A DNA stretch of 64,000 nt from Oceanospirillaceae bacterium (GCA_002724925.1 PBQA01000006.1:1-64000), one strand, 5' to 3'. Shown: positions 37,128 to 47,073, numbered from the stretch's first letter. Notes: generated by a model not told the origin, from the letters alone. Made by a program: numbers and translations.

Positions 37128-38003
37128 ATGAATAAAATAAAAATATTACCACTTTCATTTATCACTCTGGCCATGGTGGGCTGCGGAGGTGGTGGCTCCG
37201 GCTCAAGTGGCTCAGATGAAGATAACTTCCCGACAGGTCTGACGTATTTCACCCTGGATGATTATCGCTCTACTGCAGAGCTGTTGCAGCTAAGAGGCGA
37301 CAACGAAATTACAGGTACTTGGGTTGGAGTACGTAATAATACCTACACCGATGCTAATACCAGTGGCCCTGATTTCAAACGTTATGAGAGCCGCCTTGAA
37401 TTTCTCGTTATTCGTGAGAGCGCCGAGGCTGAAAGCGGTTTCGAGTTTGCCTCATGTAATGCGGGGGGCTTCGTTGAAATACGAAGTGTAACCTCTACAG
37501 CCGTAGCTACAGTGGGGGCTGGAACGTACAATCGCTCGGCGAATAACGTACTGACATTAGAAGTTGAAGGTGCAGTAGCGCCCGGTGTCAGCTTATTTTC
37601 CTCCAGTGAGTTTATCCGCTTAAAAGAAAGTACTGGGCGGGTTGGTTCAATGGGTTGGAATTGGGGGCCTGGCCTGATTGTCACCGACGAAGATGTTTTC
37701 TGTGCCGGTTTGCATAATCTCGAAGATTCAGAAACCAAGTTGTCTGTCTCGACCACAAACGAAGAAGACGGCGATTCGATTCTTGACCTGAGTACAGAGA
37801 CATATTCTTTTACTGAACGGGATATTTATTTCTTTGATGCAGTAAATAGTCTTTCACATGAGTCTGCTGATTCTTCTGACGATATTGGTATTACGATTAC
37901 CGATCAGGACATTTACGGTTACGAAGCCTCGTTTAATATTCAACGCAGTGATTCGAACGACGATACGGTCGTAGGTAACGTTTCAATTGATGTGAATTTT
38001 TAA
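37128..38003 (+). CDS. Hypothetical lipoprotein
   Basis: A 291-residue predicted lipoprotein. The signal sequence ends in the lipobox MVGC (Cys19), followed by Gly/Ser-rich linker residues. The mature part is acidic, looks mainly beta, and has two or three Cys (ASCNAGG, VFCAGLH). I recognise no family. Ribosome site CCGGAGGG precedes the start. It lies 39 bases after the PA4642-like gene and ends in a terminator shared with the converging di-heme gene. Confidence 0.75.
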   Translation: MNKIKILPLSFITLAMVGCGGGGSGSSGSDEDNFPTGLTYFTLDDYRSTAELLQLRGDNEITGTWVGVRNNTYTDANTSGPDFKRYESRLEFLVIRESAEAESGFEFASCNAGGFVEIRSVTSTAVATVGAGTYNRSANNVLTLEVEGAVAPGVSLFSSSEFIRLKESTGRVGSMGWNWGPGLIVTDEDVFCAGLHNLEDSETKLSVSTTNEEDGDSILDLSTETYSFTERDIYFFDAVNSLSHESADSSDDIGITITDQDIYGYEASFNIQRSDSNDDTVVGNVSIDVNF

Positions 38004-38017
38004 AAATGTTCTTCCCC

Positions 38018-38047
38018 AAAAAAACCGCCCGAATGGGCGGTTTTTTT
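38018..38047. terminator. Bidirectional terminator
   Basis: AAAAAAACCGCCC-GAAT-GGGCGGTTTTTTT: a six-base GC stem with A and T runs, set between the converging lipoprotein gene (stop 38003) and second di-heme gene (stop 38063). It should terminate both. Confidence 0.93.
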
Positions 38048-38062
38048 GTTCTTCTCTTTCGA

Positions 38063-41000
38063 TTAAGAACCGAATGGCCAGAAGTAGTTAAAGTCAGGGA
38101 ACCGACCTTTACGCTTCTGAGCAGCTTCACGATCAAAGCCGTTGCCTTCGGCTGGAACCATAACGTCCTGTTCTGGGGCTGCAAATGGATCCATAGGTTG
38201 AACGCTGGTTGGCGCGCGGCCCATCAGTACGGCGTCTTCCATATTCAAAGTGCCGTCTTCATCGCGGTCGAGTGCGACACGGGTACCAGAACCCGGAGGT
38301 GCACACAGATAGGTCAGGCTGTTGCCGAACTCGGTGCTGGTGGCACGTAGGTCTGCGTCCGATATGTATTCACCGTCATCCGACAGAAACTCGCCCGATT
38401 CCTGCATCATCCAGCCACGTTGCTCACCATCAATGACGCCGTGAACGACCAGGTCGCATTGCTGCTTGTTGGGGCCTTGAGCAGAGGTATGCAGCAAGGC
38501 CTGGCTGATCATAAGGTCGATCAGATCCTGGTCGTTCTGTTGCTGAGCATTCAGGGTCACCTGTTGTCCTACGATTGGGGCCAGCCCTGTAGGTACCTGG
38601 GTCACAAACTCGAATACCGGTGCAACGTCTTCAATATCAACGTGGAATACGCTGACGGTCAGGAAGGTTTCCATCGTATCGACCGCACCATCGTGTGACA
38701 GGCCATATCCGGTTACCTGATCACCCATGTGTTTACTTGTCGATGTTTCATCGCGGAATTTCTGGCCGAACATGCCTACACGGGTGTAGACATTACGCAG
38801 GTGCGGAATTTTGAAGTCCTGCGGGTTTTCGGTGCCTTCGAAGCTCATCAGTGTGTTGGTGCCGAAACGTTCGATATCCATTTCGACTTCATGACAGTGG
38901 TTACAGGTCTGCTTAGCAATGTCGTTCTTCGATTTGAAACCGGTGGTTTTTTCATTGAAGTATACATCGGCCCCCGCTTGAGCTTTCGGCGTCAGTGTGT
39001 CGTCGAGATTACGGTTGGGGTTGGGTGGATAGCGCAACTGCAGTACAAAGTCAGCGAACTTATTCAGTTCATCTTCTGTCGGCTGTGCATCGCGACCTAA
39101 CAGTTCGGTAAAGGCACCGCGGAACTCTTTGAACGCCGCTTTTTCGAGAGACTCACCATTGACGCGGTAAGCGCCAGTGCGGTCTCCACGCCAGTGCAGT
39201 GGCCCCTGGAACTCCATGCCACGGAATGACTGAGTCAGCATCGGTCCTTTGAGTGGGTGATGAACGCGGAGCGCATTCATTTTCACGAATTCATCGGCGT
39301 AACCGCGAGGATTTTCGGTCCAGTTTACGTCTGGATTGCCCAGCTCCCAGGCAAGACCATCCATATCACCAAAGAGGTGGCAGGAACCACAGGAAGAATC
39401 ACCACGACCGGAACTGAAGCGTGCGTCGTACAGGAAAGGACGTCCTTCGGTGATAAATTCCGGTTCGGGATTGTACATCTCAACACTGGCAACCTCTTCG
39501 CGTGCTTCAAGGTCAACGACTGCGACTGAGTTATTAAAGCGCGTGAGCACGTACATACGATTGCGCTCTTCATCCAGAGCGATACCTGCTGGCCCGCCAC
39601 CGGAGACTTCTATGTGATTCGCTTCGGAGGTCGTGAAGTTGCCGTTCTCGAGTTCTGCAGCATCGAAAATCCCCACTTTCGATGAACTGTAAGCAGCCAC
39701 ATAGAGAGTCTCACCGTTGCTGTCCATCACCATTTCCAGTGGCATTGCCAGAGAGCGGGCATTGTCGTCAGCAGATCCGCCCGGACGTGAATCCGCCAGG
39801 TGGTTGTTCAGATCGCGCGGGGTCACGTCATTGCCATCAATGACTGTAATCTGGTTCTTGATAAAGCGTCCGCGTAACGTCTGAATATCGCTGCGATCGC
39901 CGTGGCCTTCAAATTTCAGCTCGTTACGGGCGTCCATGTTCGAGACATACACCTTACCGTTGGCTGGGTTGACCGTCATATTGAACAAGGCATTACCGAC
40001 ACCAGAATGACGCTTGGTCCAGGTTGGTGATGATGCCATCGCATCAATTTCAAAGACGTCGTAGTCGGGCAGGTCGAAATAGATCTGACGGTTCCAGTTG
40101 GTACCGTACTGGTCACGCCAGTCATCACCGTCGTATTTCACCATCACGCCAGAGTTCGGTGCTTCGACACCGCCGGCGTCGGTGGTGGGCCCGGGCTTAC
40201 CATTGATGGTGCTGGTGCGGCCGAACAAACGATAATTATGCGAGGCGATGGTGGTCTGGTTACCTGACTTATAAATGGCCGCGTAAACCTTGCTGCCGTC
40301 CGGAGTGACAGCGAGGGCGCGAGGCGCCATGCCAAACATAGAAATTACTTTCTCAGGCTCCGAATCACCAGAGGCTGCATCAAAGACCCAGACATCGGCC
40401 CGGTCAGTCCCTGGCGTCATGGCATCCAGATCGGATGGTGAATGTTGACCACGGTGTGCGGTGGTGACAAAAGCACGGTTGCGGTCCGGGCCGCCGAATA
40501 CAATATCCTGAGGCTCATCACCGGTGTACAGGGTACGCGTGACGTGTGGAATATCGGCAGCAAGGTCGACCACGCTGATGTTATCCGACAGGGTATTCAC
40601 CACCCAGGCTTCGCTGTCATTGCGCAGCGCAATCGCGACAGGCTCGAGGCCAACCGGAACGCTGTGCAGCAATTCAGGTAATTCACCCGAAACGTCGAAC
40701 ACTTCCATCTTGCCGTCGGGGGTGTTCAGTGCGTAAAGGCGGGTTTTATCGGAGTTCATTGCCAGAGGACGTACCTGACCACTTTCAAACGCCGTGTAAG
40801 AGCCCTGAACCTTGATATCAATGGTGCCTTCAGTGCTGCCATCGGCGCCGTCATCGACTTTGAAGATCACCCGGTCAAACCCTGTGTAGTTGGCGTCCGG
40901 CGTGTAGGTCATATTGGGCGGGGTACCCGTCAGAGTCCCATGCATGGGCAATGAGGAAATGGTCCAGTTAAGATCATTATCAACGTTGCCATTGGCATCC

Positions 41001-41281
41001 AGATGTTTGGCCCGGAAATCAAAGCTAATGGCCTGGTCCCGGAAGGTGGTAAGACCATGGGATCTTGCCTGTGGAATCAGAAACGGGCGGATATTGTTTG
41101 ATTCGTTAATGGCTTCAGCGGCGAAAGAAAAGCTAAGAAAGAACTCAGCAGTTGATTGCCACAGATCGCCGTTGAGTGTTCCCGGACCTGTTACATCAGC
41201 ACTGGCAGATTGCGTACTGATAAGACCGGCACTGAGCGCGGACGCTAGCAGCGCGCGCTTAATACGGTTTGGTTTAGTCAT
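38063..41281 (-). CDS. Secreted Ig-like / YVTN beta-propeller / di-heme cytochrome protein, paralogue 2
   Basis: A 1072-residue protein that follows paralogue 1 (32030-35260) through its whole length: signal peptide ending near SAD (residue 29), Ig-like domain (TPDANYTGFDRVIFKVDD), YVTN propeller, and heme motifs CGSCH (630-634) and CNHCH (793-797) at the same positions. It ends in GRFPDFNYFWPFGS, matching the aromatic tail of its partner. The start at 41281 follows a weak TGGGGTT site. Duplicate genes kept in the same orientation 3 kb apart suggest different substrates or conditions. Function and electron partner are unknown. Confidence 0.85.
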   Translation of the reverse strand: MTKPNRIKRALLASALSAGLISTQSASADVTGPGTLNGDLWQSTAEFFLSFSFAAEAINESNNIRPFLIPQARSHGLTTFRDQAISFDFRAKHLDANGNVDNDLNWTISSLPMHGTLTGTPPNMTYTPDANYTGFDRVIFKVDDGADGSTEGTIDIKVQGSYTAFESGQVRPLAMNSDKTRLYALNTPDGKMEVFDVSGELPELLHSVPVGLEPVAIALRNDSEAWVVNTLSDNISVVDLAADIPHVTRTLYTGDEPQDIVFGGPDRNRAFVTTAHRGQHSPSDLDAMTPGTDRADVWVFDAASGDSEPEKVISMFGMAPRALAVTPDGSKVYAAIYKSGNQTTIASHNYRLFGRTSTINGKPGPTTDAGGVEAPNSGVMVKYDGDDWRDQYGTNWNRQIYFDLPDYDVFEIDAMASSPTWTKRHSGVGNALFNMTVNPANGKVYVSNMDARNELKFEGHGDRSDIQTLRGRFIKNQITVIDGNDVTPRDLNNHLADSRPGGSADDNARSLAMPLEMVMDSNGETLYVAAYSSSKVGIFDAAELENGNFTTSEANHIEVSGGGPAGIALDEERNRMYVLTRFNNSVAVVDLEAREEVASVEMYNPEPEFITEGRPFLYDARFSSGRGDSSCGSCHLFGDMDGLAWELGNPDVNWTENPRGYADEFVKMNALRVHHPLKGPMLTQSFRGMEFQGPLHWRGDRTGAYRVNGESLEKAAFKEFRGAFTELLGRDAQPTEDELNKFADFVLQLRYPPNPNRNLDDTLTPKAQAGADVYFNEKTTGFKSKNDIAKQTCNHCHEVEMDIERFGTNTLMSFEGTENPQDFKIPHLRNVYTRVGMFGQKFRDETSTSKHMGDQVTGYGLSHDGAVDTMETFLTVSVFHVDIEDVAPVFEFVTQVPTGLAPIVGQQVTLNAQQQNDQDLIDLMISQALLHTSAQGPNKQQCDLVVHGVIDGEQRGWMMQESGEFLSDDGEYISDADLRATSTEFGNSLTYLCAPPGSGTRVALDRDEDGTLNMEDAVLMGRAPTSVQPMDPFAAPEQDVMVPAEGNGFDREAAQKRKGRFPDFNYFWPFGS

Positions 41282-41602
41282 AGTAACCCCAGAAGAGCAT
41301 TTTTATTGTTGTATTCACCCGAACCGCGTTGGTGAGACTTAAACGCTTACATCAGGGTGCAGCCTGACAGCCTGCCGGGCTTAAAGGGGGTAGGCAATCA
41401 CTCCACGGTAACTTGGCTTGCGCGGGCACATCTGAGCGAGAAATTACTGAGTGAAAAGATTATTTGAAGTCATATACGTAGTCTGGCGCACGATGGAATT
41501 TTTCTGCGAAAACGAATGAAACAGTGCGTCGCAGGTAACTGGCTGGTCGCTTGGCGTGAGTTGTCATATCCTCTTGTTTTTGTGACTTTGTGAGCCTCTG
41601 AT
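41282..41602. other. Intergenic region upstream of di-heme paralogue 2 and the thioesterase gene
   Basis: Three hundred and twenty-one bases between divergent genes. It must hold promoters in both directions. I see no strong sigma-70 pair, no repeat copy and no RNA gene. Confidence 0.45.
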
Positions 41603-42028
41603 ATGACGATCTGGTTTTCGACTCCTGATATTCAAGCAGCCAATAAGGCAATGGAAAATACGGCCTGCTCCAATCTGGGCATTGAGATTACTGAAATTGG
41701 TGATGACTGGGTGAAAGGAACGATGCCAGCTGACCCGCGCACTTTTCAGCCGATTGGGCTGGTGCACGGTGGCGCCAATGTATTGTTCGCCGAAACACTG
41801 GGCAGCATGGCCGCGAATATGTGCCTTGATAACAGTAAAGAGTATGCAGTCGGGCAGGAAATTAACGCTAACCACCTTCGCGGAGTACGATCTGGCACCC
41901 TCACAGGAGTGGCAAAGATCGTTCATCGTGGCCGTACGTCACAAGTCTGGGAAATACGGATTTACAACGACGAAGAAAAGCTCAGCTGCATTTCGCGTTT
42001 GACGATGGCGGTGATTCCGGCAGGCTGA
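41603..42028 (+). CDS. PaaI/EntH-type hotdog-fold thioesterase
   Basis: A 141-residue acyl-CoA thioesterase of the hotdog fold. The helix segment LVHGGANVLFAETLGSMAAN carries the Glu used in catalysis by this group, and EINANHLRGVRSG is the usual following strand. The closest functional types are MenI/EntH/YbgC-like esterases; the acyl group is unknown. It is a single gene with a weak ribosome site before ATG 41603. Confidence 0.88.
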   Translation: MTIWFSTPDIQAANKAMENTACSNLGIEITEIGDDWVKGTMPADPRTFQPIGLVHGGANVLFAETLGSMAANMCLDNSKEYAVGQEINANHLRGVRSGTLTGVAKIVHRGRTSQVWEIRIYNDEEKLSCISRLTMAVIPAG

Positions 42029-42233
42029 CTCATAACCCGCCCTTGTCCACTTTTTTCTTGGTCTGTTTAATTCGCTTGGACAGTCTCAGATGCTCATCGG
42101 AAATTAGATTACTTCCCTCTGAACACCTAGCGCATTTTGGGTTACATTAGCCCAATACTTTAGTGTGGGGTGTCGCTAGCTGACAGTCCTGTCAATGCAG
42201 AAAGCCTTCGCCCCGGATGTAACAGGAGAATGG

Positions 42234-42860
42234 ATGCACTACTTAATCATTGATGATCATTTGCTCTTCGCCGGTGGTTTAGCCGGGCTTCTTGAGCAGT
42301 CTTTGGCGCCCTGTGATACGACACAGGTCCGTACCGCGGAAGAGGCAGAGCAAGTATTGAATGACATGGATGAACAACCCGACCTGATTCTGATGGATCT
42401 GAATCTTCCGGGTATCAGCGGCCTGACCCTCATCCGGCGCCTGCAGCAAATGTCAGTCTGGTCACCGGTGATGATGATCTCTGCTTCTGAGTCACTGTCA
42501 GACGCTGGAAAAGCATTGGATCATGGAGCACTGGGCTACTTGCCTAAGTCATCTCCGCCGGAAGTATTGATCAACGCAATTCAGGATGTACTTAACGGTG
42601 AGACCTATTTACCTGAGGGTTGGCTTGAACTGATTCAGAGTCAGAAACAGGAGCTTCCCGAGATACGTCTTACACCGCGTCAGCAGGAAATTCTTCATCT
42701 GCTCGCGCAGGGCATGTCCAATAAAGTTATCGCCAGCGAACTCGATATCTCTGAGAACACCATCAAAGGTCATCTGCGGGATGTTTTCCGGTTATTCAGG
42801 GTCACCAATCGCACCGCTTGCCTGAATGCCGTACGCCGTTTGGGACTTCTGCCTGAATGA
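42234..42860 (+). CDS. NarL/LuxR-family response regulator
   Basis: A 208-residue response regulator: receiver domain with DD at 7-8, phospho-acceptor Asp55 (LMDLNLPG) and Lys of YLPKSS, then a C-terminal LuxR-type helix-turn-helix (LTPRQQEILHLLAQGMSNK to the end). ATG 42234 follows AGGAGAATGG; the longer frame from 42195 is less likely. Just upstream is the palindrome TGACAGTCCTGTCA (42181-42194), a possible operator. Its stop overlaps the kinase gene start (ATGA). Confidence 0.92.
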   Translation: MHYLIIDDHLLFAGGLAGLLEQSLAPCDTTQVRTAEEAEQVLNDMDEQPDLILMDLNLPGISGLTLIRRLQQMSVWSPVMMISASESLSDAGKALDHGALGYLPKSSPPEVLINAIQDVLNGETYLPEGWLELIQSQKQELPEIRLTPRQQEILHLLAQGMSNKVIASELDISENTIKGHLRDVFRLFRVTNRTACLNAVRRLGLLPE

Positions 42861-44638
42861 CCGTCGCAACAGACGATATCGAGCTGAGCGATGATGAGAT
42901 TAATGCGTTCCGCCGTCGCCGGGCAACGGATGATCTGTACGACCGCATCAGCACGATAACGATTGGCACCCTCATATTAACGACGGTATTGATTGTTAAT
43001 CAGAGTCCCCCGGCAGGCGCGGTATACGGTTATCTCTGGTATGCCGCCTGTATCGGGCTTGAGGTGTTTGGCACAGGCCTGTTGTGGTGTTACCGGAATT
43101 ACTACGAGCGGCGTTCACTGACCTTCTGGCGCGGTATGTACATGGCGGGTGTGATCGTGCTCGCTACCTTATGGGGCAGTGCGGGAGTGCTGTTCTTTAA
43201 CGTCAGTGAGTTTGCAGAACAGACCCTGCTTTTTGTGCTCATTATTGGTGTCACCGTATCATCGGTCAGCACCAACGCCATCTGGTTGCTTACCCATGCG
43301 ATTTATCTGGTGGTCAGCACGATGCCGATGATTGTCATGTGTCTGATTCAGCCCGACCCACAGTACAAGGGAATGGGGCTGGCATTTCTCGCCTACATCG
43401 GTGTCGCCTATTCCGTTGCCCGTTCGGGCAGCATTACCTACAAAGATATGATGGCACTGACACTAAAAAATATTCGTCTGGCTGAGACCCTGCGCGAGCA
43501 ATATGAAATTACCGATGCAGCCAGTCGCGCAAAAACTCAGTTTCTCGCATCAGCCAGTCATGACCTGCGCCAGCCGGTTCATTCACTCTCTCTGCTTTCG
43601 GAAGGGCTGCGACAGGAAGTCAGTACTGAGCGCGGTCAGCAGTTGGTTTCACACATTCGTTCGGCTGTTACTTCGATTGATGACCTGTTGGGAAAGCTGC
43701 TGGATATTTCGCGGCTGGATGCCGGAGACGTTCGTGCCGAGCCCTCTGATTTCAGACTCGATCCTCTTATTCAGAGTCTTGTTATTGAAGCGCGCCCGGT
43801 CGCAGAAGCTAAGGGACTTGAGTTGGTGGCTATGCCTTGTCAGTGCGCGGTGCACAGTGATCCGGTATTGCTTGGCAACATCCTTCGCAACCTGATTACA
43901 AACGCCATTAAATATACCGAAACCGGGCAAGTGCGTGTTGACGTGGTGGCGGGGGACAACGTGTCTGTGCAAGTCAGTGACACCGGGATGGGGATTCCGG
44001 CGGATCAGCAGGATCAGATCTTTCAGGAGTTTGTGCAGTTGAATAACCCTGAGCGGGATCGTCAGAAAGGGTTAGGACTCGGTTTGTCGGTATGTCGTCG
44101 TCTTGCCGGACTATTAGGGCACGAACTTGAAGTGGATTCTGAACCCGGTAAAGGGTCGGTATTCAGTGTGACTCTTGCTGGTGCCGAATGGACGGAAGAA
44201 GACGGAGCCGTGGTATCGCTGACCGAAGGTGTGATACCTGCATCCGCTGGCGTTTTCAGTGGCGTGAATGTGCTGTTCGTTGAAGACGATGCCATGGTGC
44301 GCGAGAGCACAGCTCAGCTACTGGCAGGGTGGGGGTGTCATGTGCGTGCCTGTGTTGATGCTGTCGAGGGATGGGCGATCGTCGAAGCAGAGCCTGATTG
44401 GGCAGATATTCTGATCAGCGATTATCGCCTGCCCGGGAGCATGACCGGGCAGGAGTTAGTCTCGCGCATTAAATCAGAGCTTCTGCCCGACTTGCCGGTA
44501 CTCATGATCACGGGAGACACGGCTCCTGAGCGTATTAAAGCATTGGCCGAGGAGGGGATTACTGTATTGCACAAGCCAGTGCGGCCCGGATTTATGCGCA
44601 ATGCAATACGCCAGCTACTTGCCGTTCAGAGAGCTTAG
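42857..44638 (+). CDS. Hybrid sensor histidine kinase with receiver domain
   Basis: A 593-residue inner-membrane kinase. About six membrane helices fill residues 36-190. The dimerisation/phosphoacceptor domain has His235 in SASHDLRQPVHSL, the ATPase part has NLITNAIKYT and the glycine boxes DTGMGIP and GLGLGLSV, and a C-terminal receiver domain has Asp522 (LISDYRLPG). The HDLRQPVH form marks the RpfC/BarA-like hybrid group. It is coupled to the LuxR-type regulator in front, its probable output. Signal and target genes are unknown. Confidence 0.92.
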   Translation: MTVATDDIELSDDEINAFRRRRATDDLYDRISTITIGTLILTTVLIVNQSPPAGAVYGYLWYAACIGLEVFGTGLLWCYRNYYERRSLTFWRGMYMAGVIVLATLWGSAGVLFFNVSEFAEQTLLFVLIIGVTVSSVSTNAIWLLTHAIYLVVSTMPMIVMCLIQPDPQYKGMGLAFLAYIGVAYSVARSGSITYKDMMALTLKNIRLAETLREQYEITDAASRAKTQFLASASHDLRQPVHSLSLLSEGLRQEVSTERGQQLVSHIRSAVTSIDDLLGKLLDISRLDAGDVRAEPSDFRLDPLIQSLVIEARPVAEAKGLELVAMPCQCAVHSDPVLLGNILRNLITNAIKYTETGQVRVDVVAGDNVSVQVSDTGMGIPADQQDQIFQEFVQLNNPERDRQKGLGLGLSVCRRLAGLLGHELEVDSEPGKGSVFSVTLAGAEWTEEDGAVVSLTEGVIPASAGVFSGVNVLFVEDDAMVRESTAQLLAGWGCHVRACVDAVEGWAIVEAEPDWADILISDYRLPGSMTGQELVSRIKSELLPDLPVLMITGDTAPERIKALAEEGITVLHKPVRPGFMRNAIRQLLAVQRA

Positions 44639-44646
44639 AAACCGCG

Positions 44647-46542
44647 TTACTCTGCGGCTTCCAGTTGTTCGGTCAGTTCCATCCACTCCATTTCAATGTC
44701 ATCCAGCTCGCCTTTCAGTTTGCCTTGCTGCTGAATCAGAGTGTTGAGCTCGTCCTTACGTGATGCATCGTACAGAGTGGCGTCACCCATGTTTTCTTCA
44801 ATGGTTGCCAGCTCTGCCTGTAGTTTTTCCATCTTTTTTTCCGCCGCTTGTTGTTGCTTGCGGATGGGAGCCAGGCGCTGGCGTTTTTCGGCTTCGATGC
44901 GTTTTTGTTCTTTGCGGTCAACTACCGGCTGCTTCTCGCCTGAGGTTGCTGGCGCTGTTTCTCCGGCAGTCGGTGTGTTGGCTTCACGCTTATTCAGATA
45001 ATCGTGGTAATCATCAAGGTCGCCGTCGAAACTCTGCACCTTGCCGTGGTCGACCAGCCAATATTCATCGACGGTGGACTTCAGCAGGTGGCGGTCGTGG
45101 CTGACAATTAAAATAGCGCCTTCGAAATTCTGCAGCGCGAGTGCCAGTGCTTCGCGCATTTCAATATCCAGATGGTTCGTTGGCTCATCAAGAATCAGCA
45201 GGTTTGGCTTCATCCAGGCGACACATGCCAGGGCCATGCGGGCTTTTTCACCCCCAGAAAACGGCTCAATCACTTCTAATGCTTTATCGCCATGGAAACC
45301 AAAGCCACCGAGAAAGTTACGGATTTCCTGCTCGCTCGCCTGTGGACGTAAACGCTGCAGAATCAGCGACCCGCTCGCTTTTACATCCAGTGATTCCAGC
45401 TGGTGCTGTGCAAAATAACCGATATGGCAATGTTCACCGGTGCTGCGCTCGCCTGCGAGTAAAGGAACCTCTTCGCACAGCGTTTTTAACAGCGTAGATT
45501 TACCGGCACCGTTCGGACCGAGTAAACCAATTCGGTGGCCCGGTACGATGGATATTTTTACCTGTGGCAGGATAGTTTTATCGGCATAGCCCAGGTCGGC
45601 GTTATCAATAGCCAATAACGGCGTCGACATTTTTTCGTAGCAGGGAAATTCAAAGCGGAATGGCGAGTCGACGTGCGCTGGAGCAATCAGCTCCATGCGT
45701 TGCAGCTCTTTTAAGCGGCTCTGAGCCTGCTTGGCTTTACTTGCTTTGGCGCGAAAGCGGGCGACAAACTTCTCGATTTCAGCAACACGCTCCTGCTGCT
45801 TTTCGTAGACCGTCTGTTGTTGAGCCAGCTTTTCGGCGCGGATGCGCTCATAGGCGCTGTAGTTACCCGGGTACACCACCAGCTCGCGGTTATGAAGGTG
45901 AACGATATGGTCTGCAACTGAATCAATAAAATCACGGTCATGGGAGATAAACAGCAGAGTACCGGGATATTTTTTCAGCCAGCCTTCTAACCACAAAGTA
46001 GCCTCAAGATCTAAGTGGTTGGTGGGTTCGTCGAGGAGCAGAAGGTCAGAGGGCATCATCAGCGCCTGAGCCAGATTCAGGCGGATACGCCAGCCACCGG
46101 AGAAGTCTTTTACCGAGCGTTTCAGGTCGGCTTGCGAGAAACCAAGGCCATGCAGCAGTTGTTCGGCTTTCACTGGAATCTGATAACCCTGGTGCTCGTC
46201 CATGGCATCCATCCAGCGAGTCAGTGCGTTATCATCGCTGGCGTTGGCCATACCGGCTTCGATTTCGCGGTAGCGCGCGTCCCCATCGATGGCATAATCG
46301 AGAGCACAGCGTTCACTGGCTTCGACTTCCTGCTTCATATGAGCGATGCGCCACTTGGCTGGCATATTCAGATCACCGCCATCGACGGTCAGTTCTCCGT
46401 TAAGAAGAGCAAACAGGCTCGACTTGCCGGCCCCGTTAGGGCCGATAAGCGCCAGCTTCTGGCCGTCATGAATGCGCAGGCTGGCTTTTTCTAACAGAAA
46501 ATTAGTACCGCGCTGTAACGAAACCTGATTAAACTCGATCAT
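44647..46542 (-). CDS. yheS: ABC-F family ATPase (YheS type)
   Basis: A 631-residue soluble protein with two ATP-binding cassettes and no membrane part. Walker A sequences GPNGAGKSS and GPNGAGKST, signatures DFSGGWRIR and FSGGEKARM, and two LDEPTNHLD motifs are present, followed by a charged coiled coil at the C-terminus. ABC-F proteins act on the ribosome. The sequence follows E. coli YheS from MIEF onward, so I start at ATG 46542, not GTG 46551. It diverges from the TIGR02444-like gene. Confidence 0.95.
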   Translation of the reverse strand: MIEFNQVSLQRGTNFLLEKASLRIHDGQKLALIGPNGAGKSSLFALLNGELTVDGGDLNMPAKWRIAHMKQEVEASERCALDYAIDGDARYREIEAGMANASDDNALTRWMDAMDEHQGYQIPVKAEQLLHGLGFSQADLKRSVKDFSGGWRIRLNLAQALMMPSDLLLLDEPTNHLDLEATLWLEGWLKKYPGTLLFISHDRDFIDSVADHIVHLHNRELVVYPGNYSAYERIRAEKLAQQQTVYEKQQERVAEIEKFVARFRAKASKAKQAQSRLKELQRMELIAPAHVDSPFRFEFPCYEKMSTPLLAIDNADLGYADKTILPQVKISIVPGHRIGLLGPNGAGKSTLLKTLCEEVPLLAGERSTGEHCHIGYFAQHQLESLDVKASGSLILQRLRPQASEQEIRNFLGGFGFHGDKALEVIEPFSGGEKARMALACVAWMKPNLLILDEPTNHLDIEMREALALALQNFEGAILIVSHDRHLLKSTVDEYWLVDHGKVQSFDGDLDDYHDYLNKREANTPTAGETAPATSGEKQPVVDRKEQKRIEAEKRQRLAPIRKQQQAAEKKMEKLQAELATIEENMGDATLYDASRKDELNTLIQQQGKLKGELDDIEMEWMELTEQLEAAE

Positions 46543-46569
46543 AGAAAACACACAGAAAAGGGGCTGGTA

Positions 46570-47037
46570 ATGGCGGCGCAGTTTGCCACAGAAGCGGGTG
46601 ACGGACCAATGGATAACGCCTTATGGCGCTATGCATTACGCGTGTATTCACGCTCGGGAGTAGAAGCTCAGCTGCTTCGTATGCAGGATGAGCACGGTGC
46701 CGATATCCTGCAATTGCTGACGGTGCTCTGGTTATCTGAACAGGGGCTTGAAGTAAACGAGGCGGCTCTGGTCAACAGTGAATACCTGAACTGGAAGCAG
46801 GATATGATCGAGCCTCTGCGCCAGCAACGACGTCAGGCGGACCGCCTTGAGCATGGTGATCTCTACGAGCTGTTGAAAAAATCGGAGCTTGAAGCAGAGC
46901 GTTATGGTCTTGGGATCTTATGGGCCAGAAATAAAGATAATCGGGCGGATAAGGGCCGCTGCACAGTCTCTGACCTTATGCTAGTCTGCAGTAGTGAAAA
47001 GGAATGCACAGCCTTGGCTGAACTCTCTCAGGGCTGA
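46570..47037 (+). CDS. TIGR02444 family protein
   Basis: A 155-residue protein of the TIGR02444 family, which commonly lies beside yheS in gammaproteobacteria. The segment DNALWRYALRVYSRSGVEAQLLRMQDEHGADI and WLSEQGLEV are typical. Function unknown; probably cytoplasmic and helical. AAAGGGG before ATG 46570 supports this start, with ATG 46612 as an alternative. The next gene starts 36 bases on. Confidence 0.85.
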   Translation: MAAQFATEAGDGPMDNALWRYALRVYSRSGVEAQLLRMQDEHGADILQLLTVLWLSEQGLEVNEAALVNSEYLNWKQDMIEPLRQQRRQADRLEHGDLYELLKKSELEAERYGLGILWARNKDNRADKGRCTVSDLMLVCSSEKECTALAELSQG

Positions 47038-47073
47038 CACCGGATATCTGTACACGCAGTTTCAGGAGGAAAC

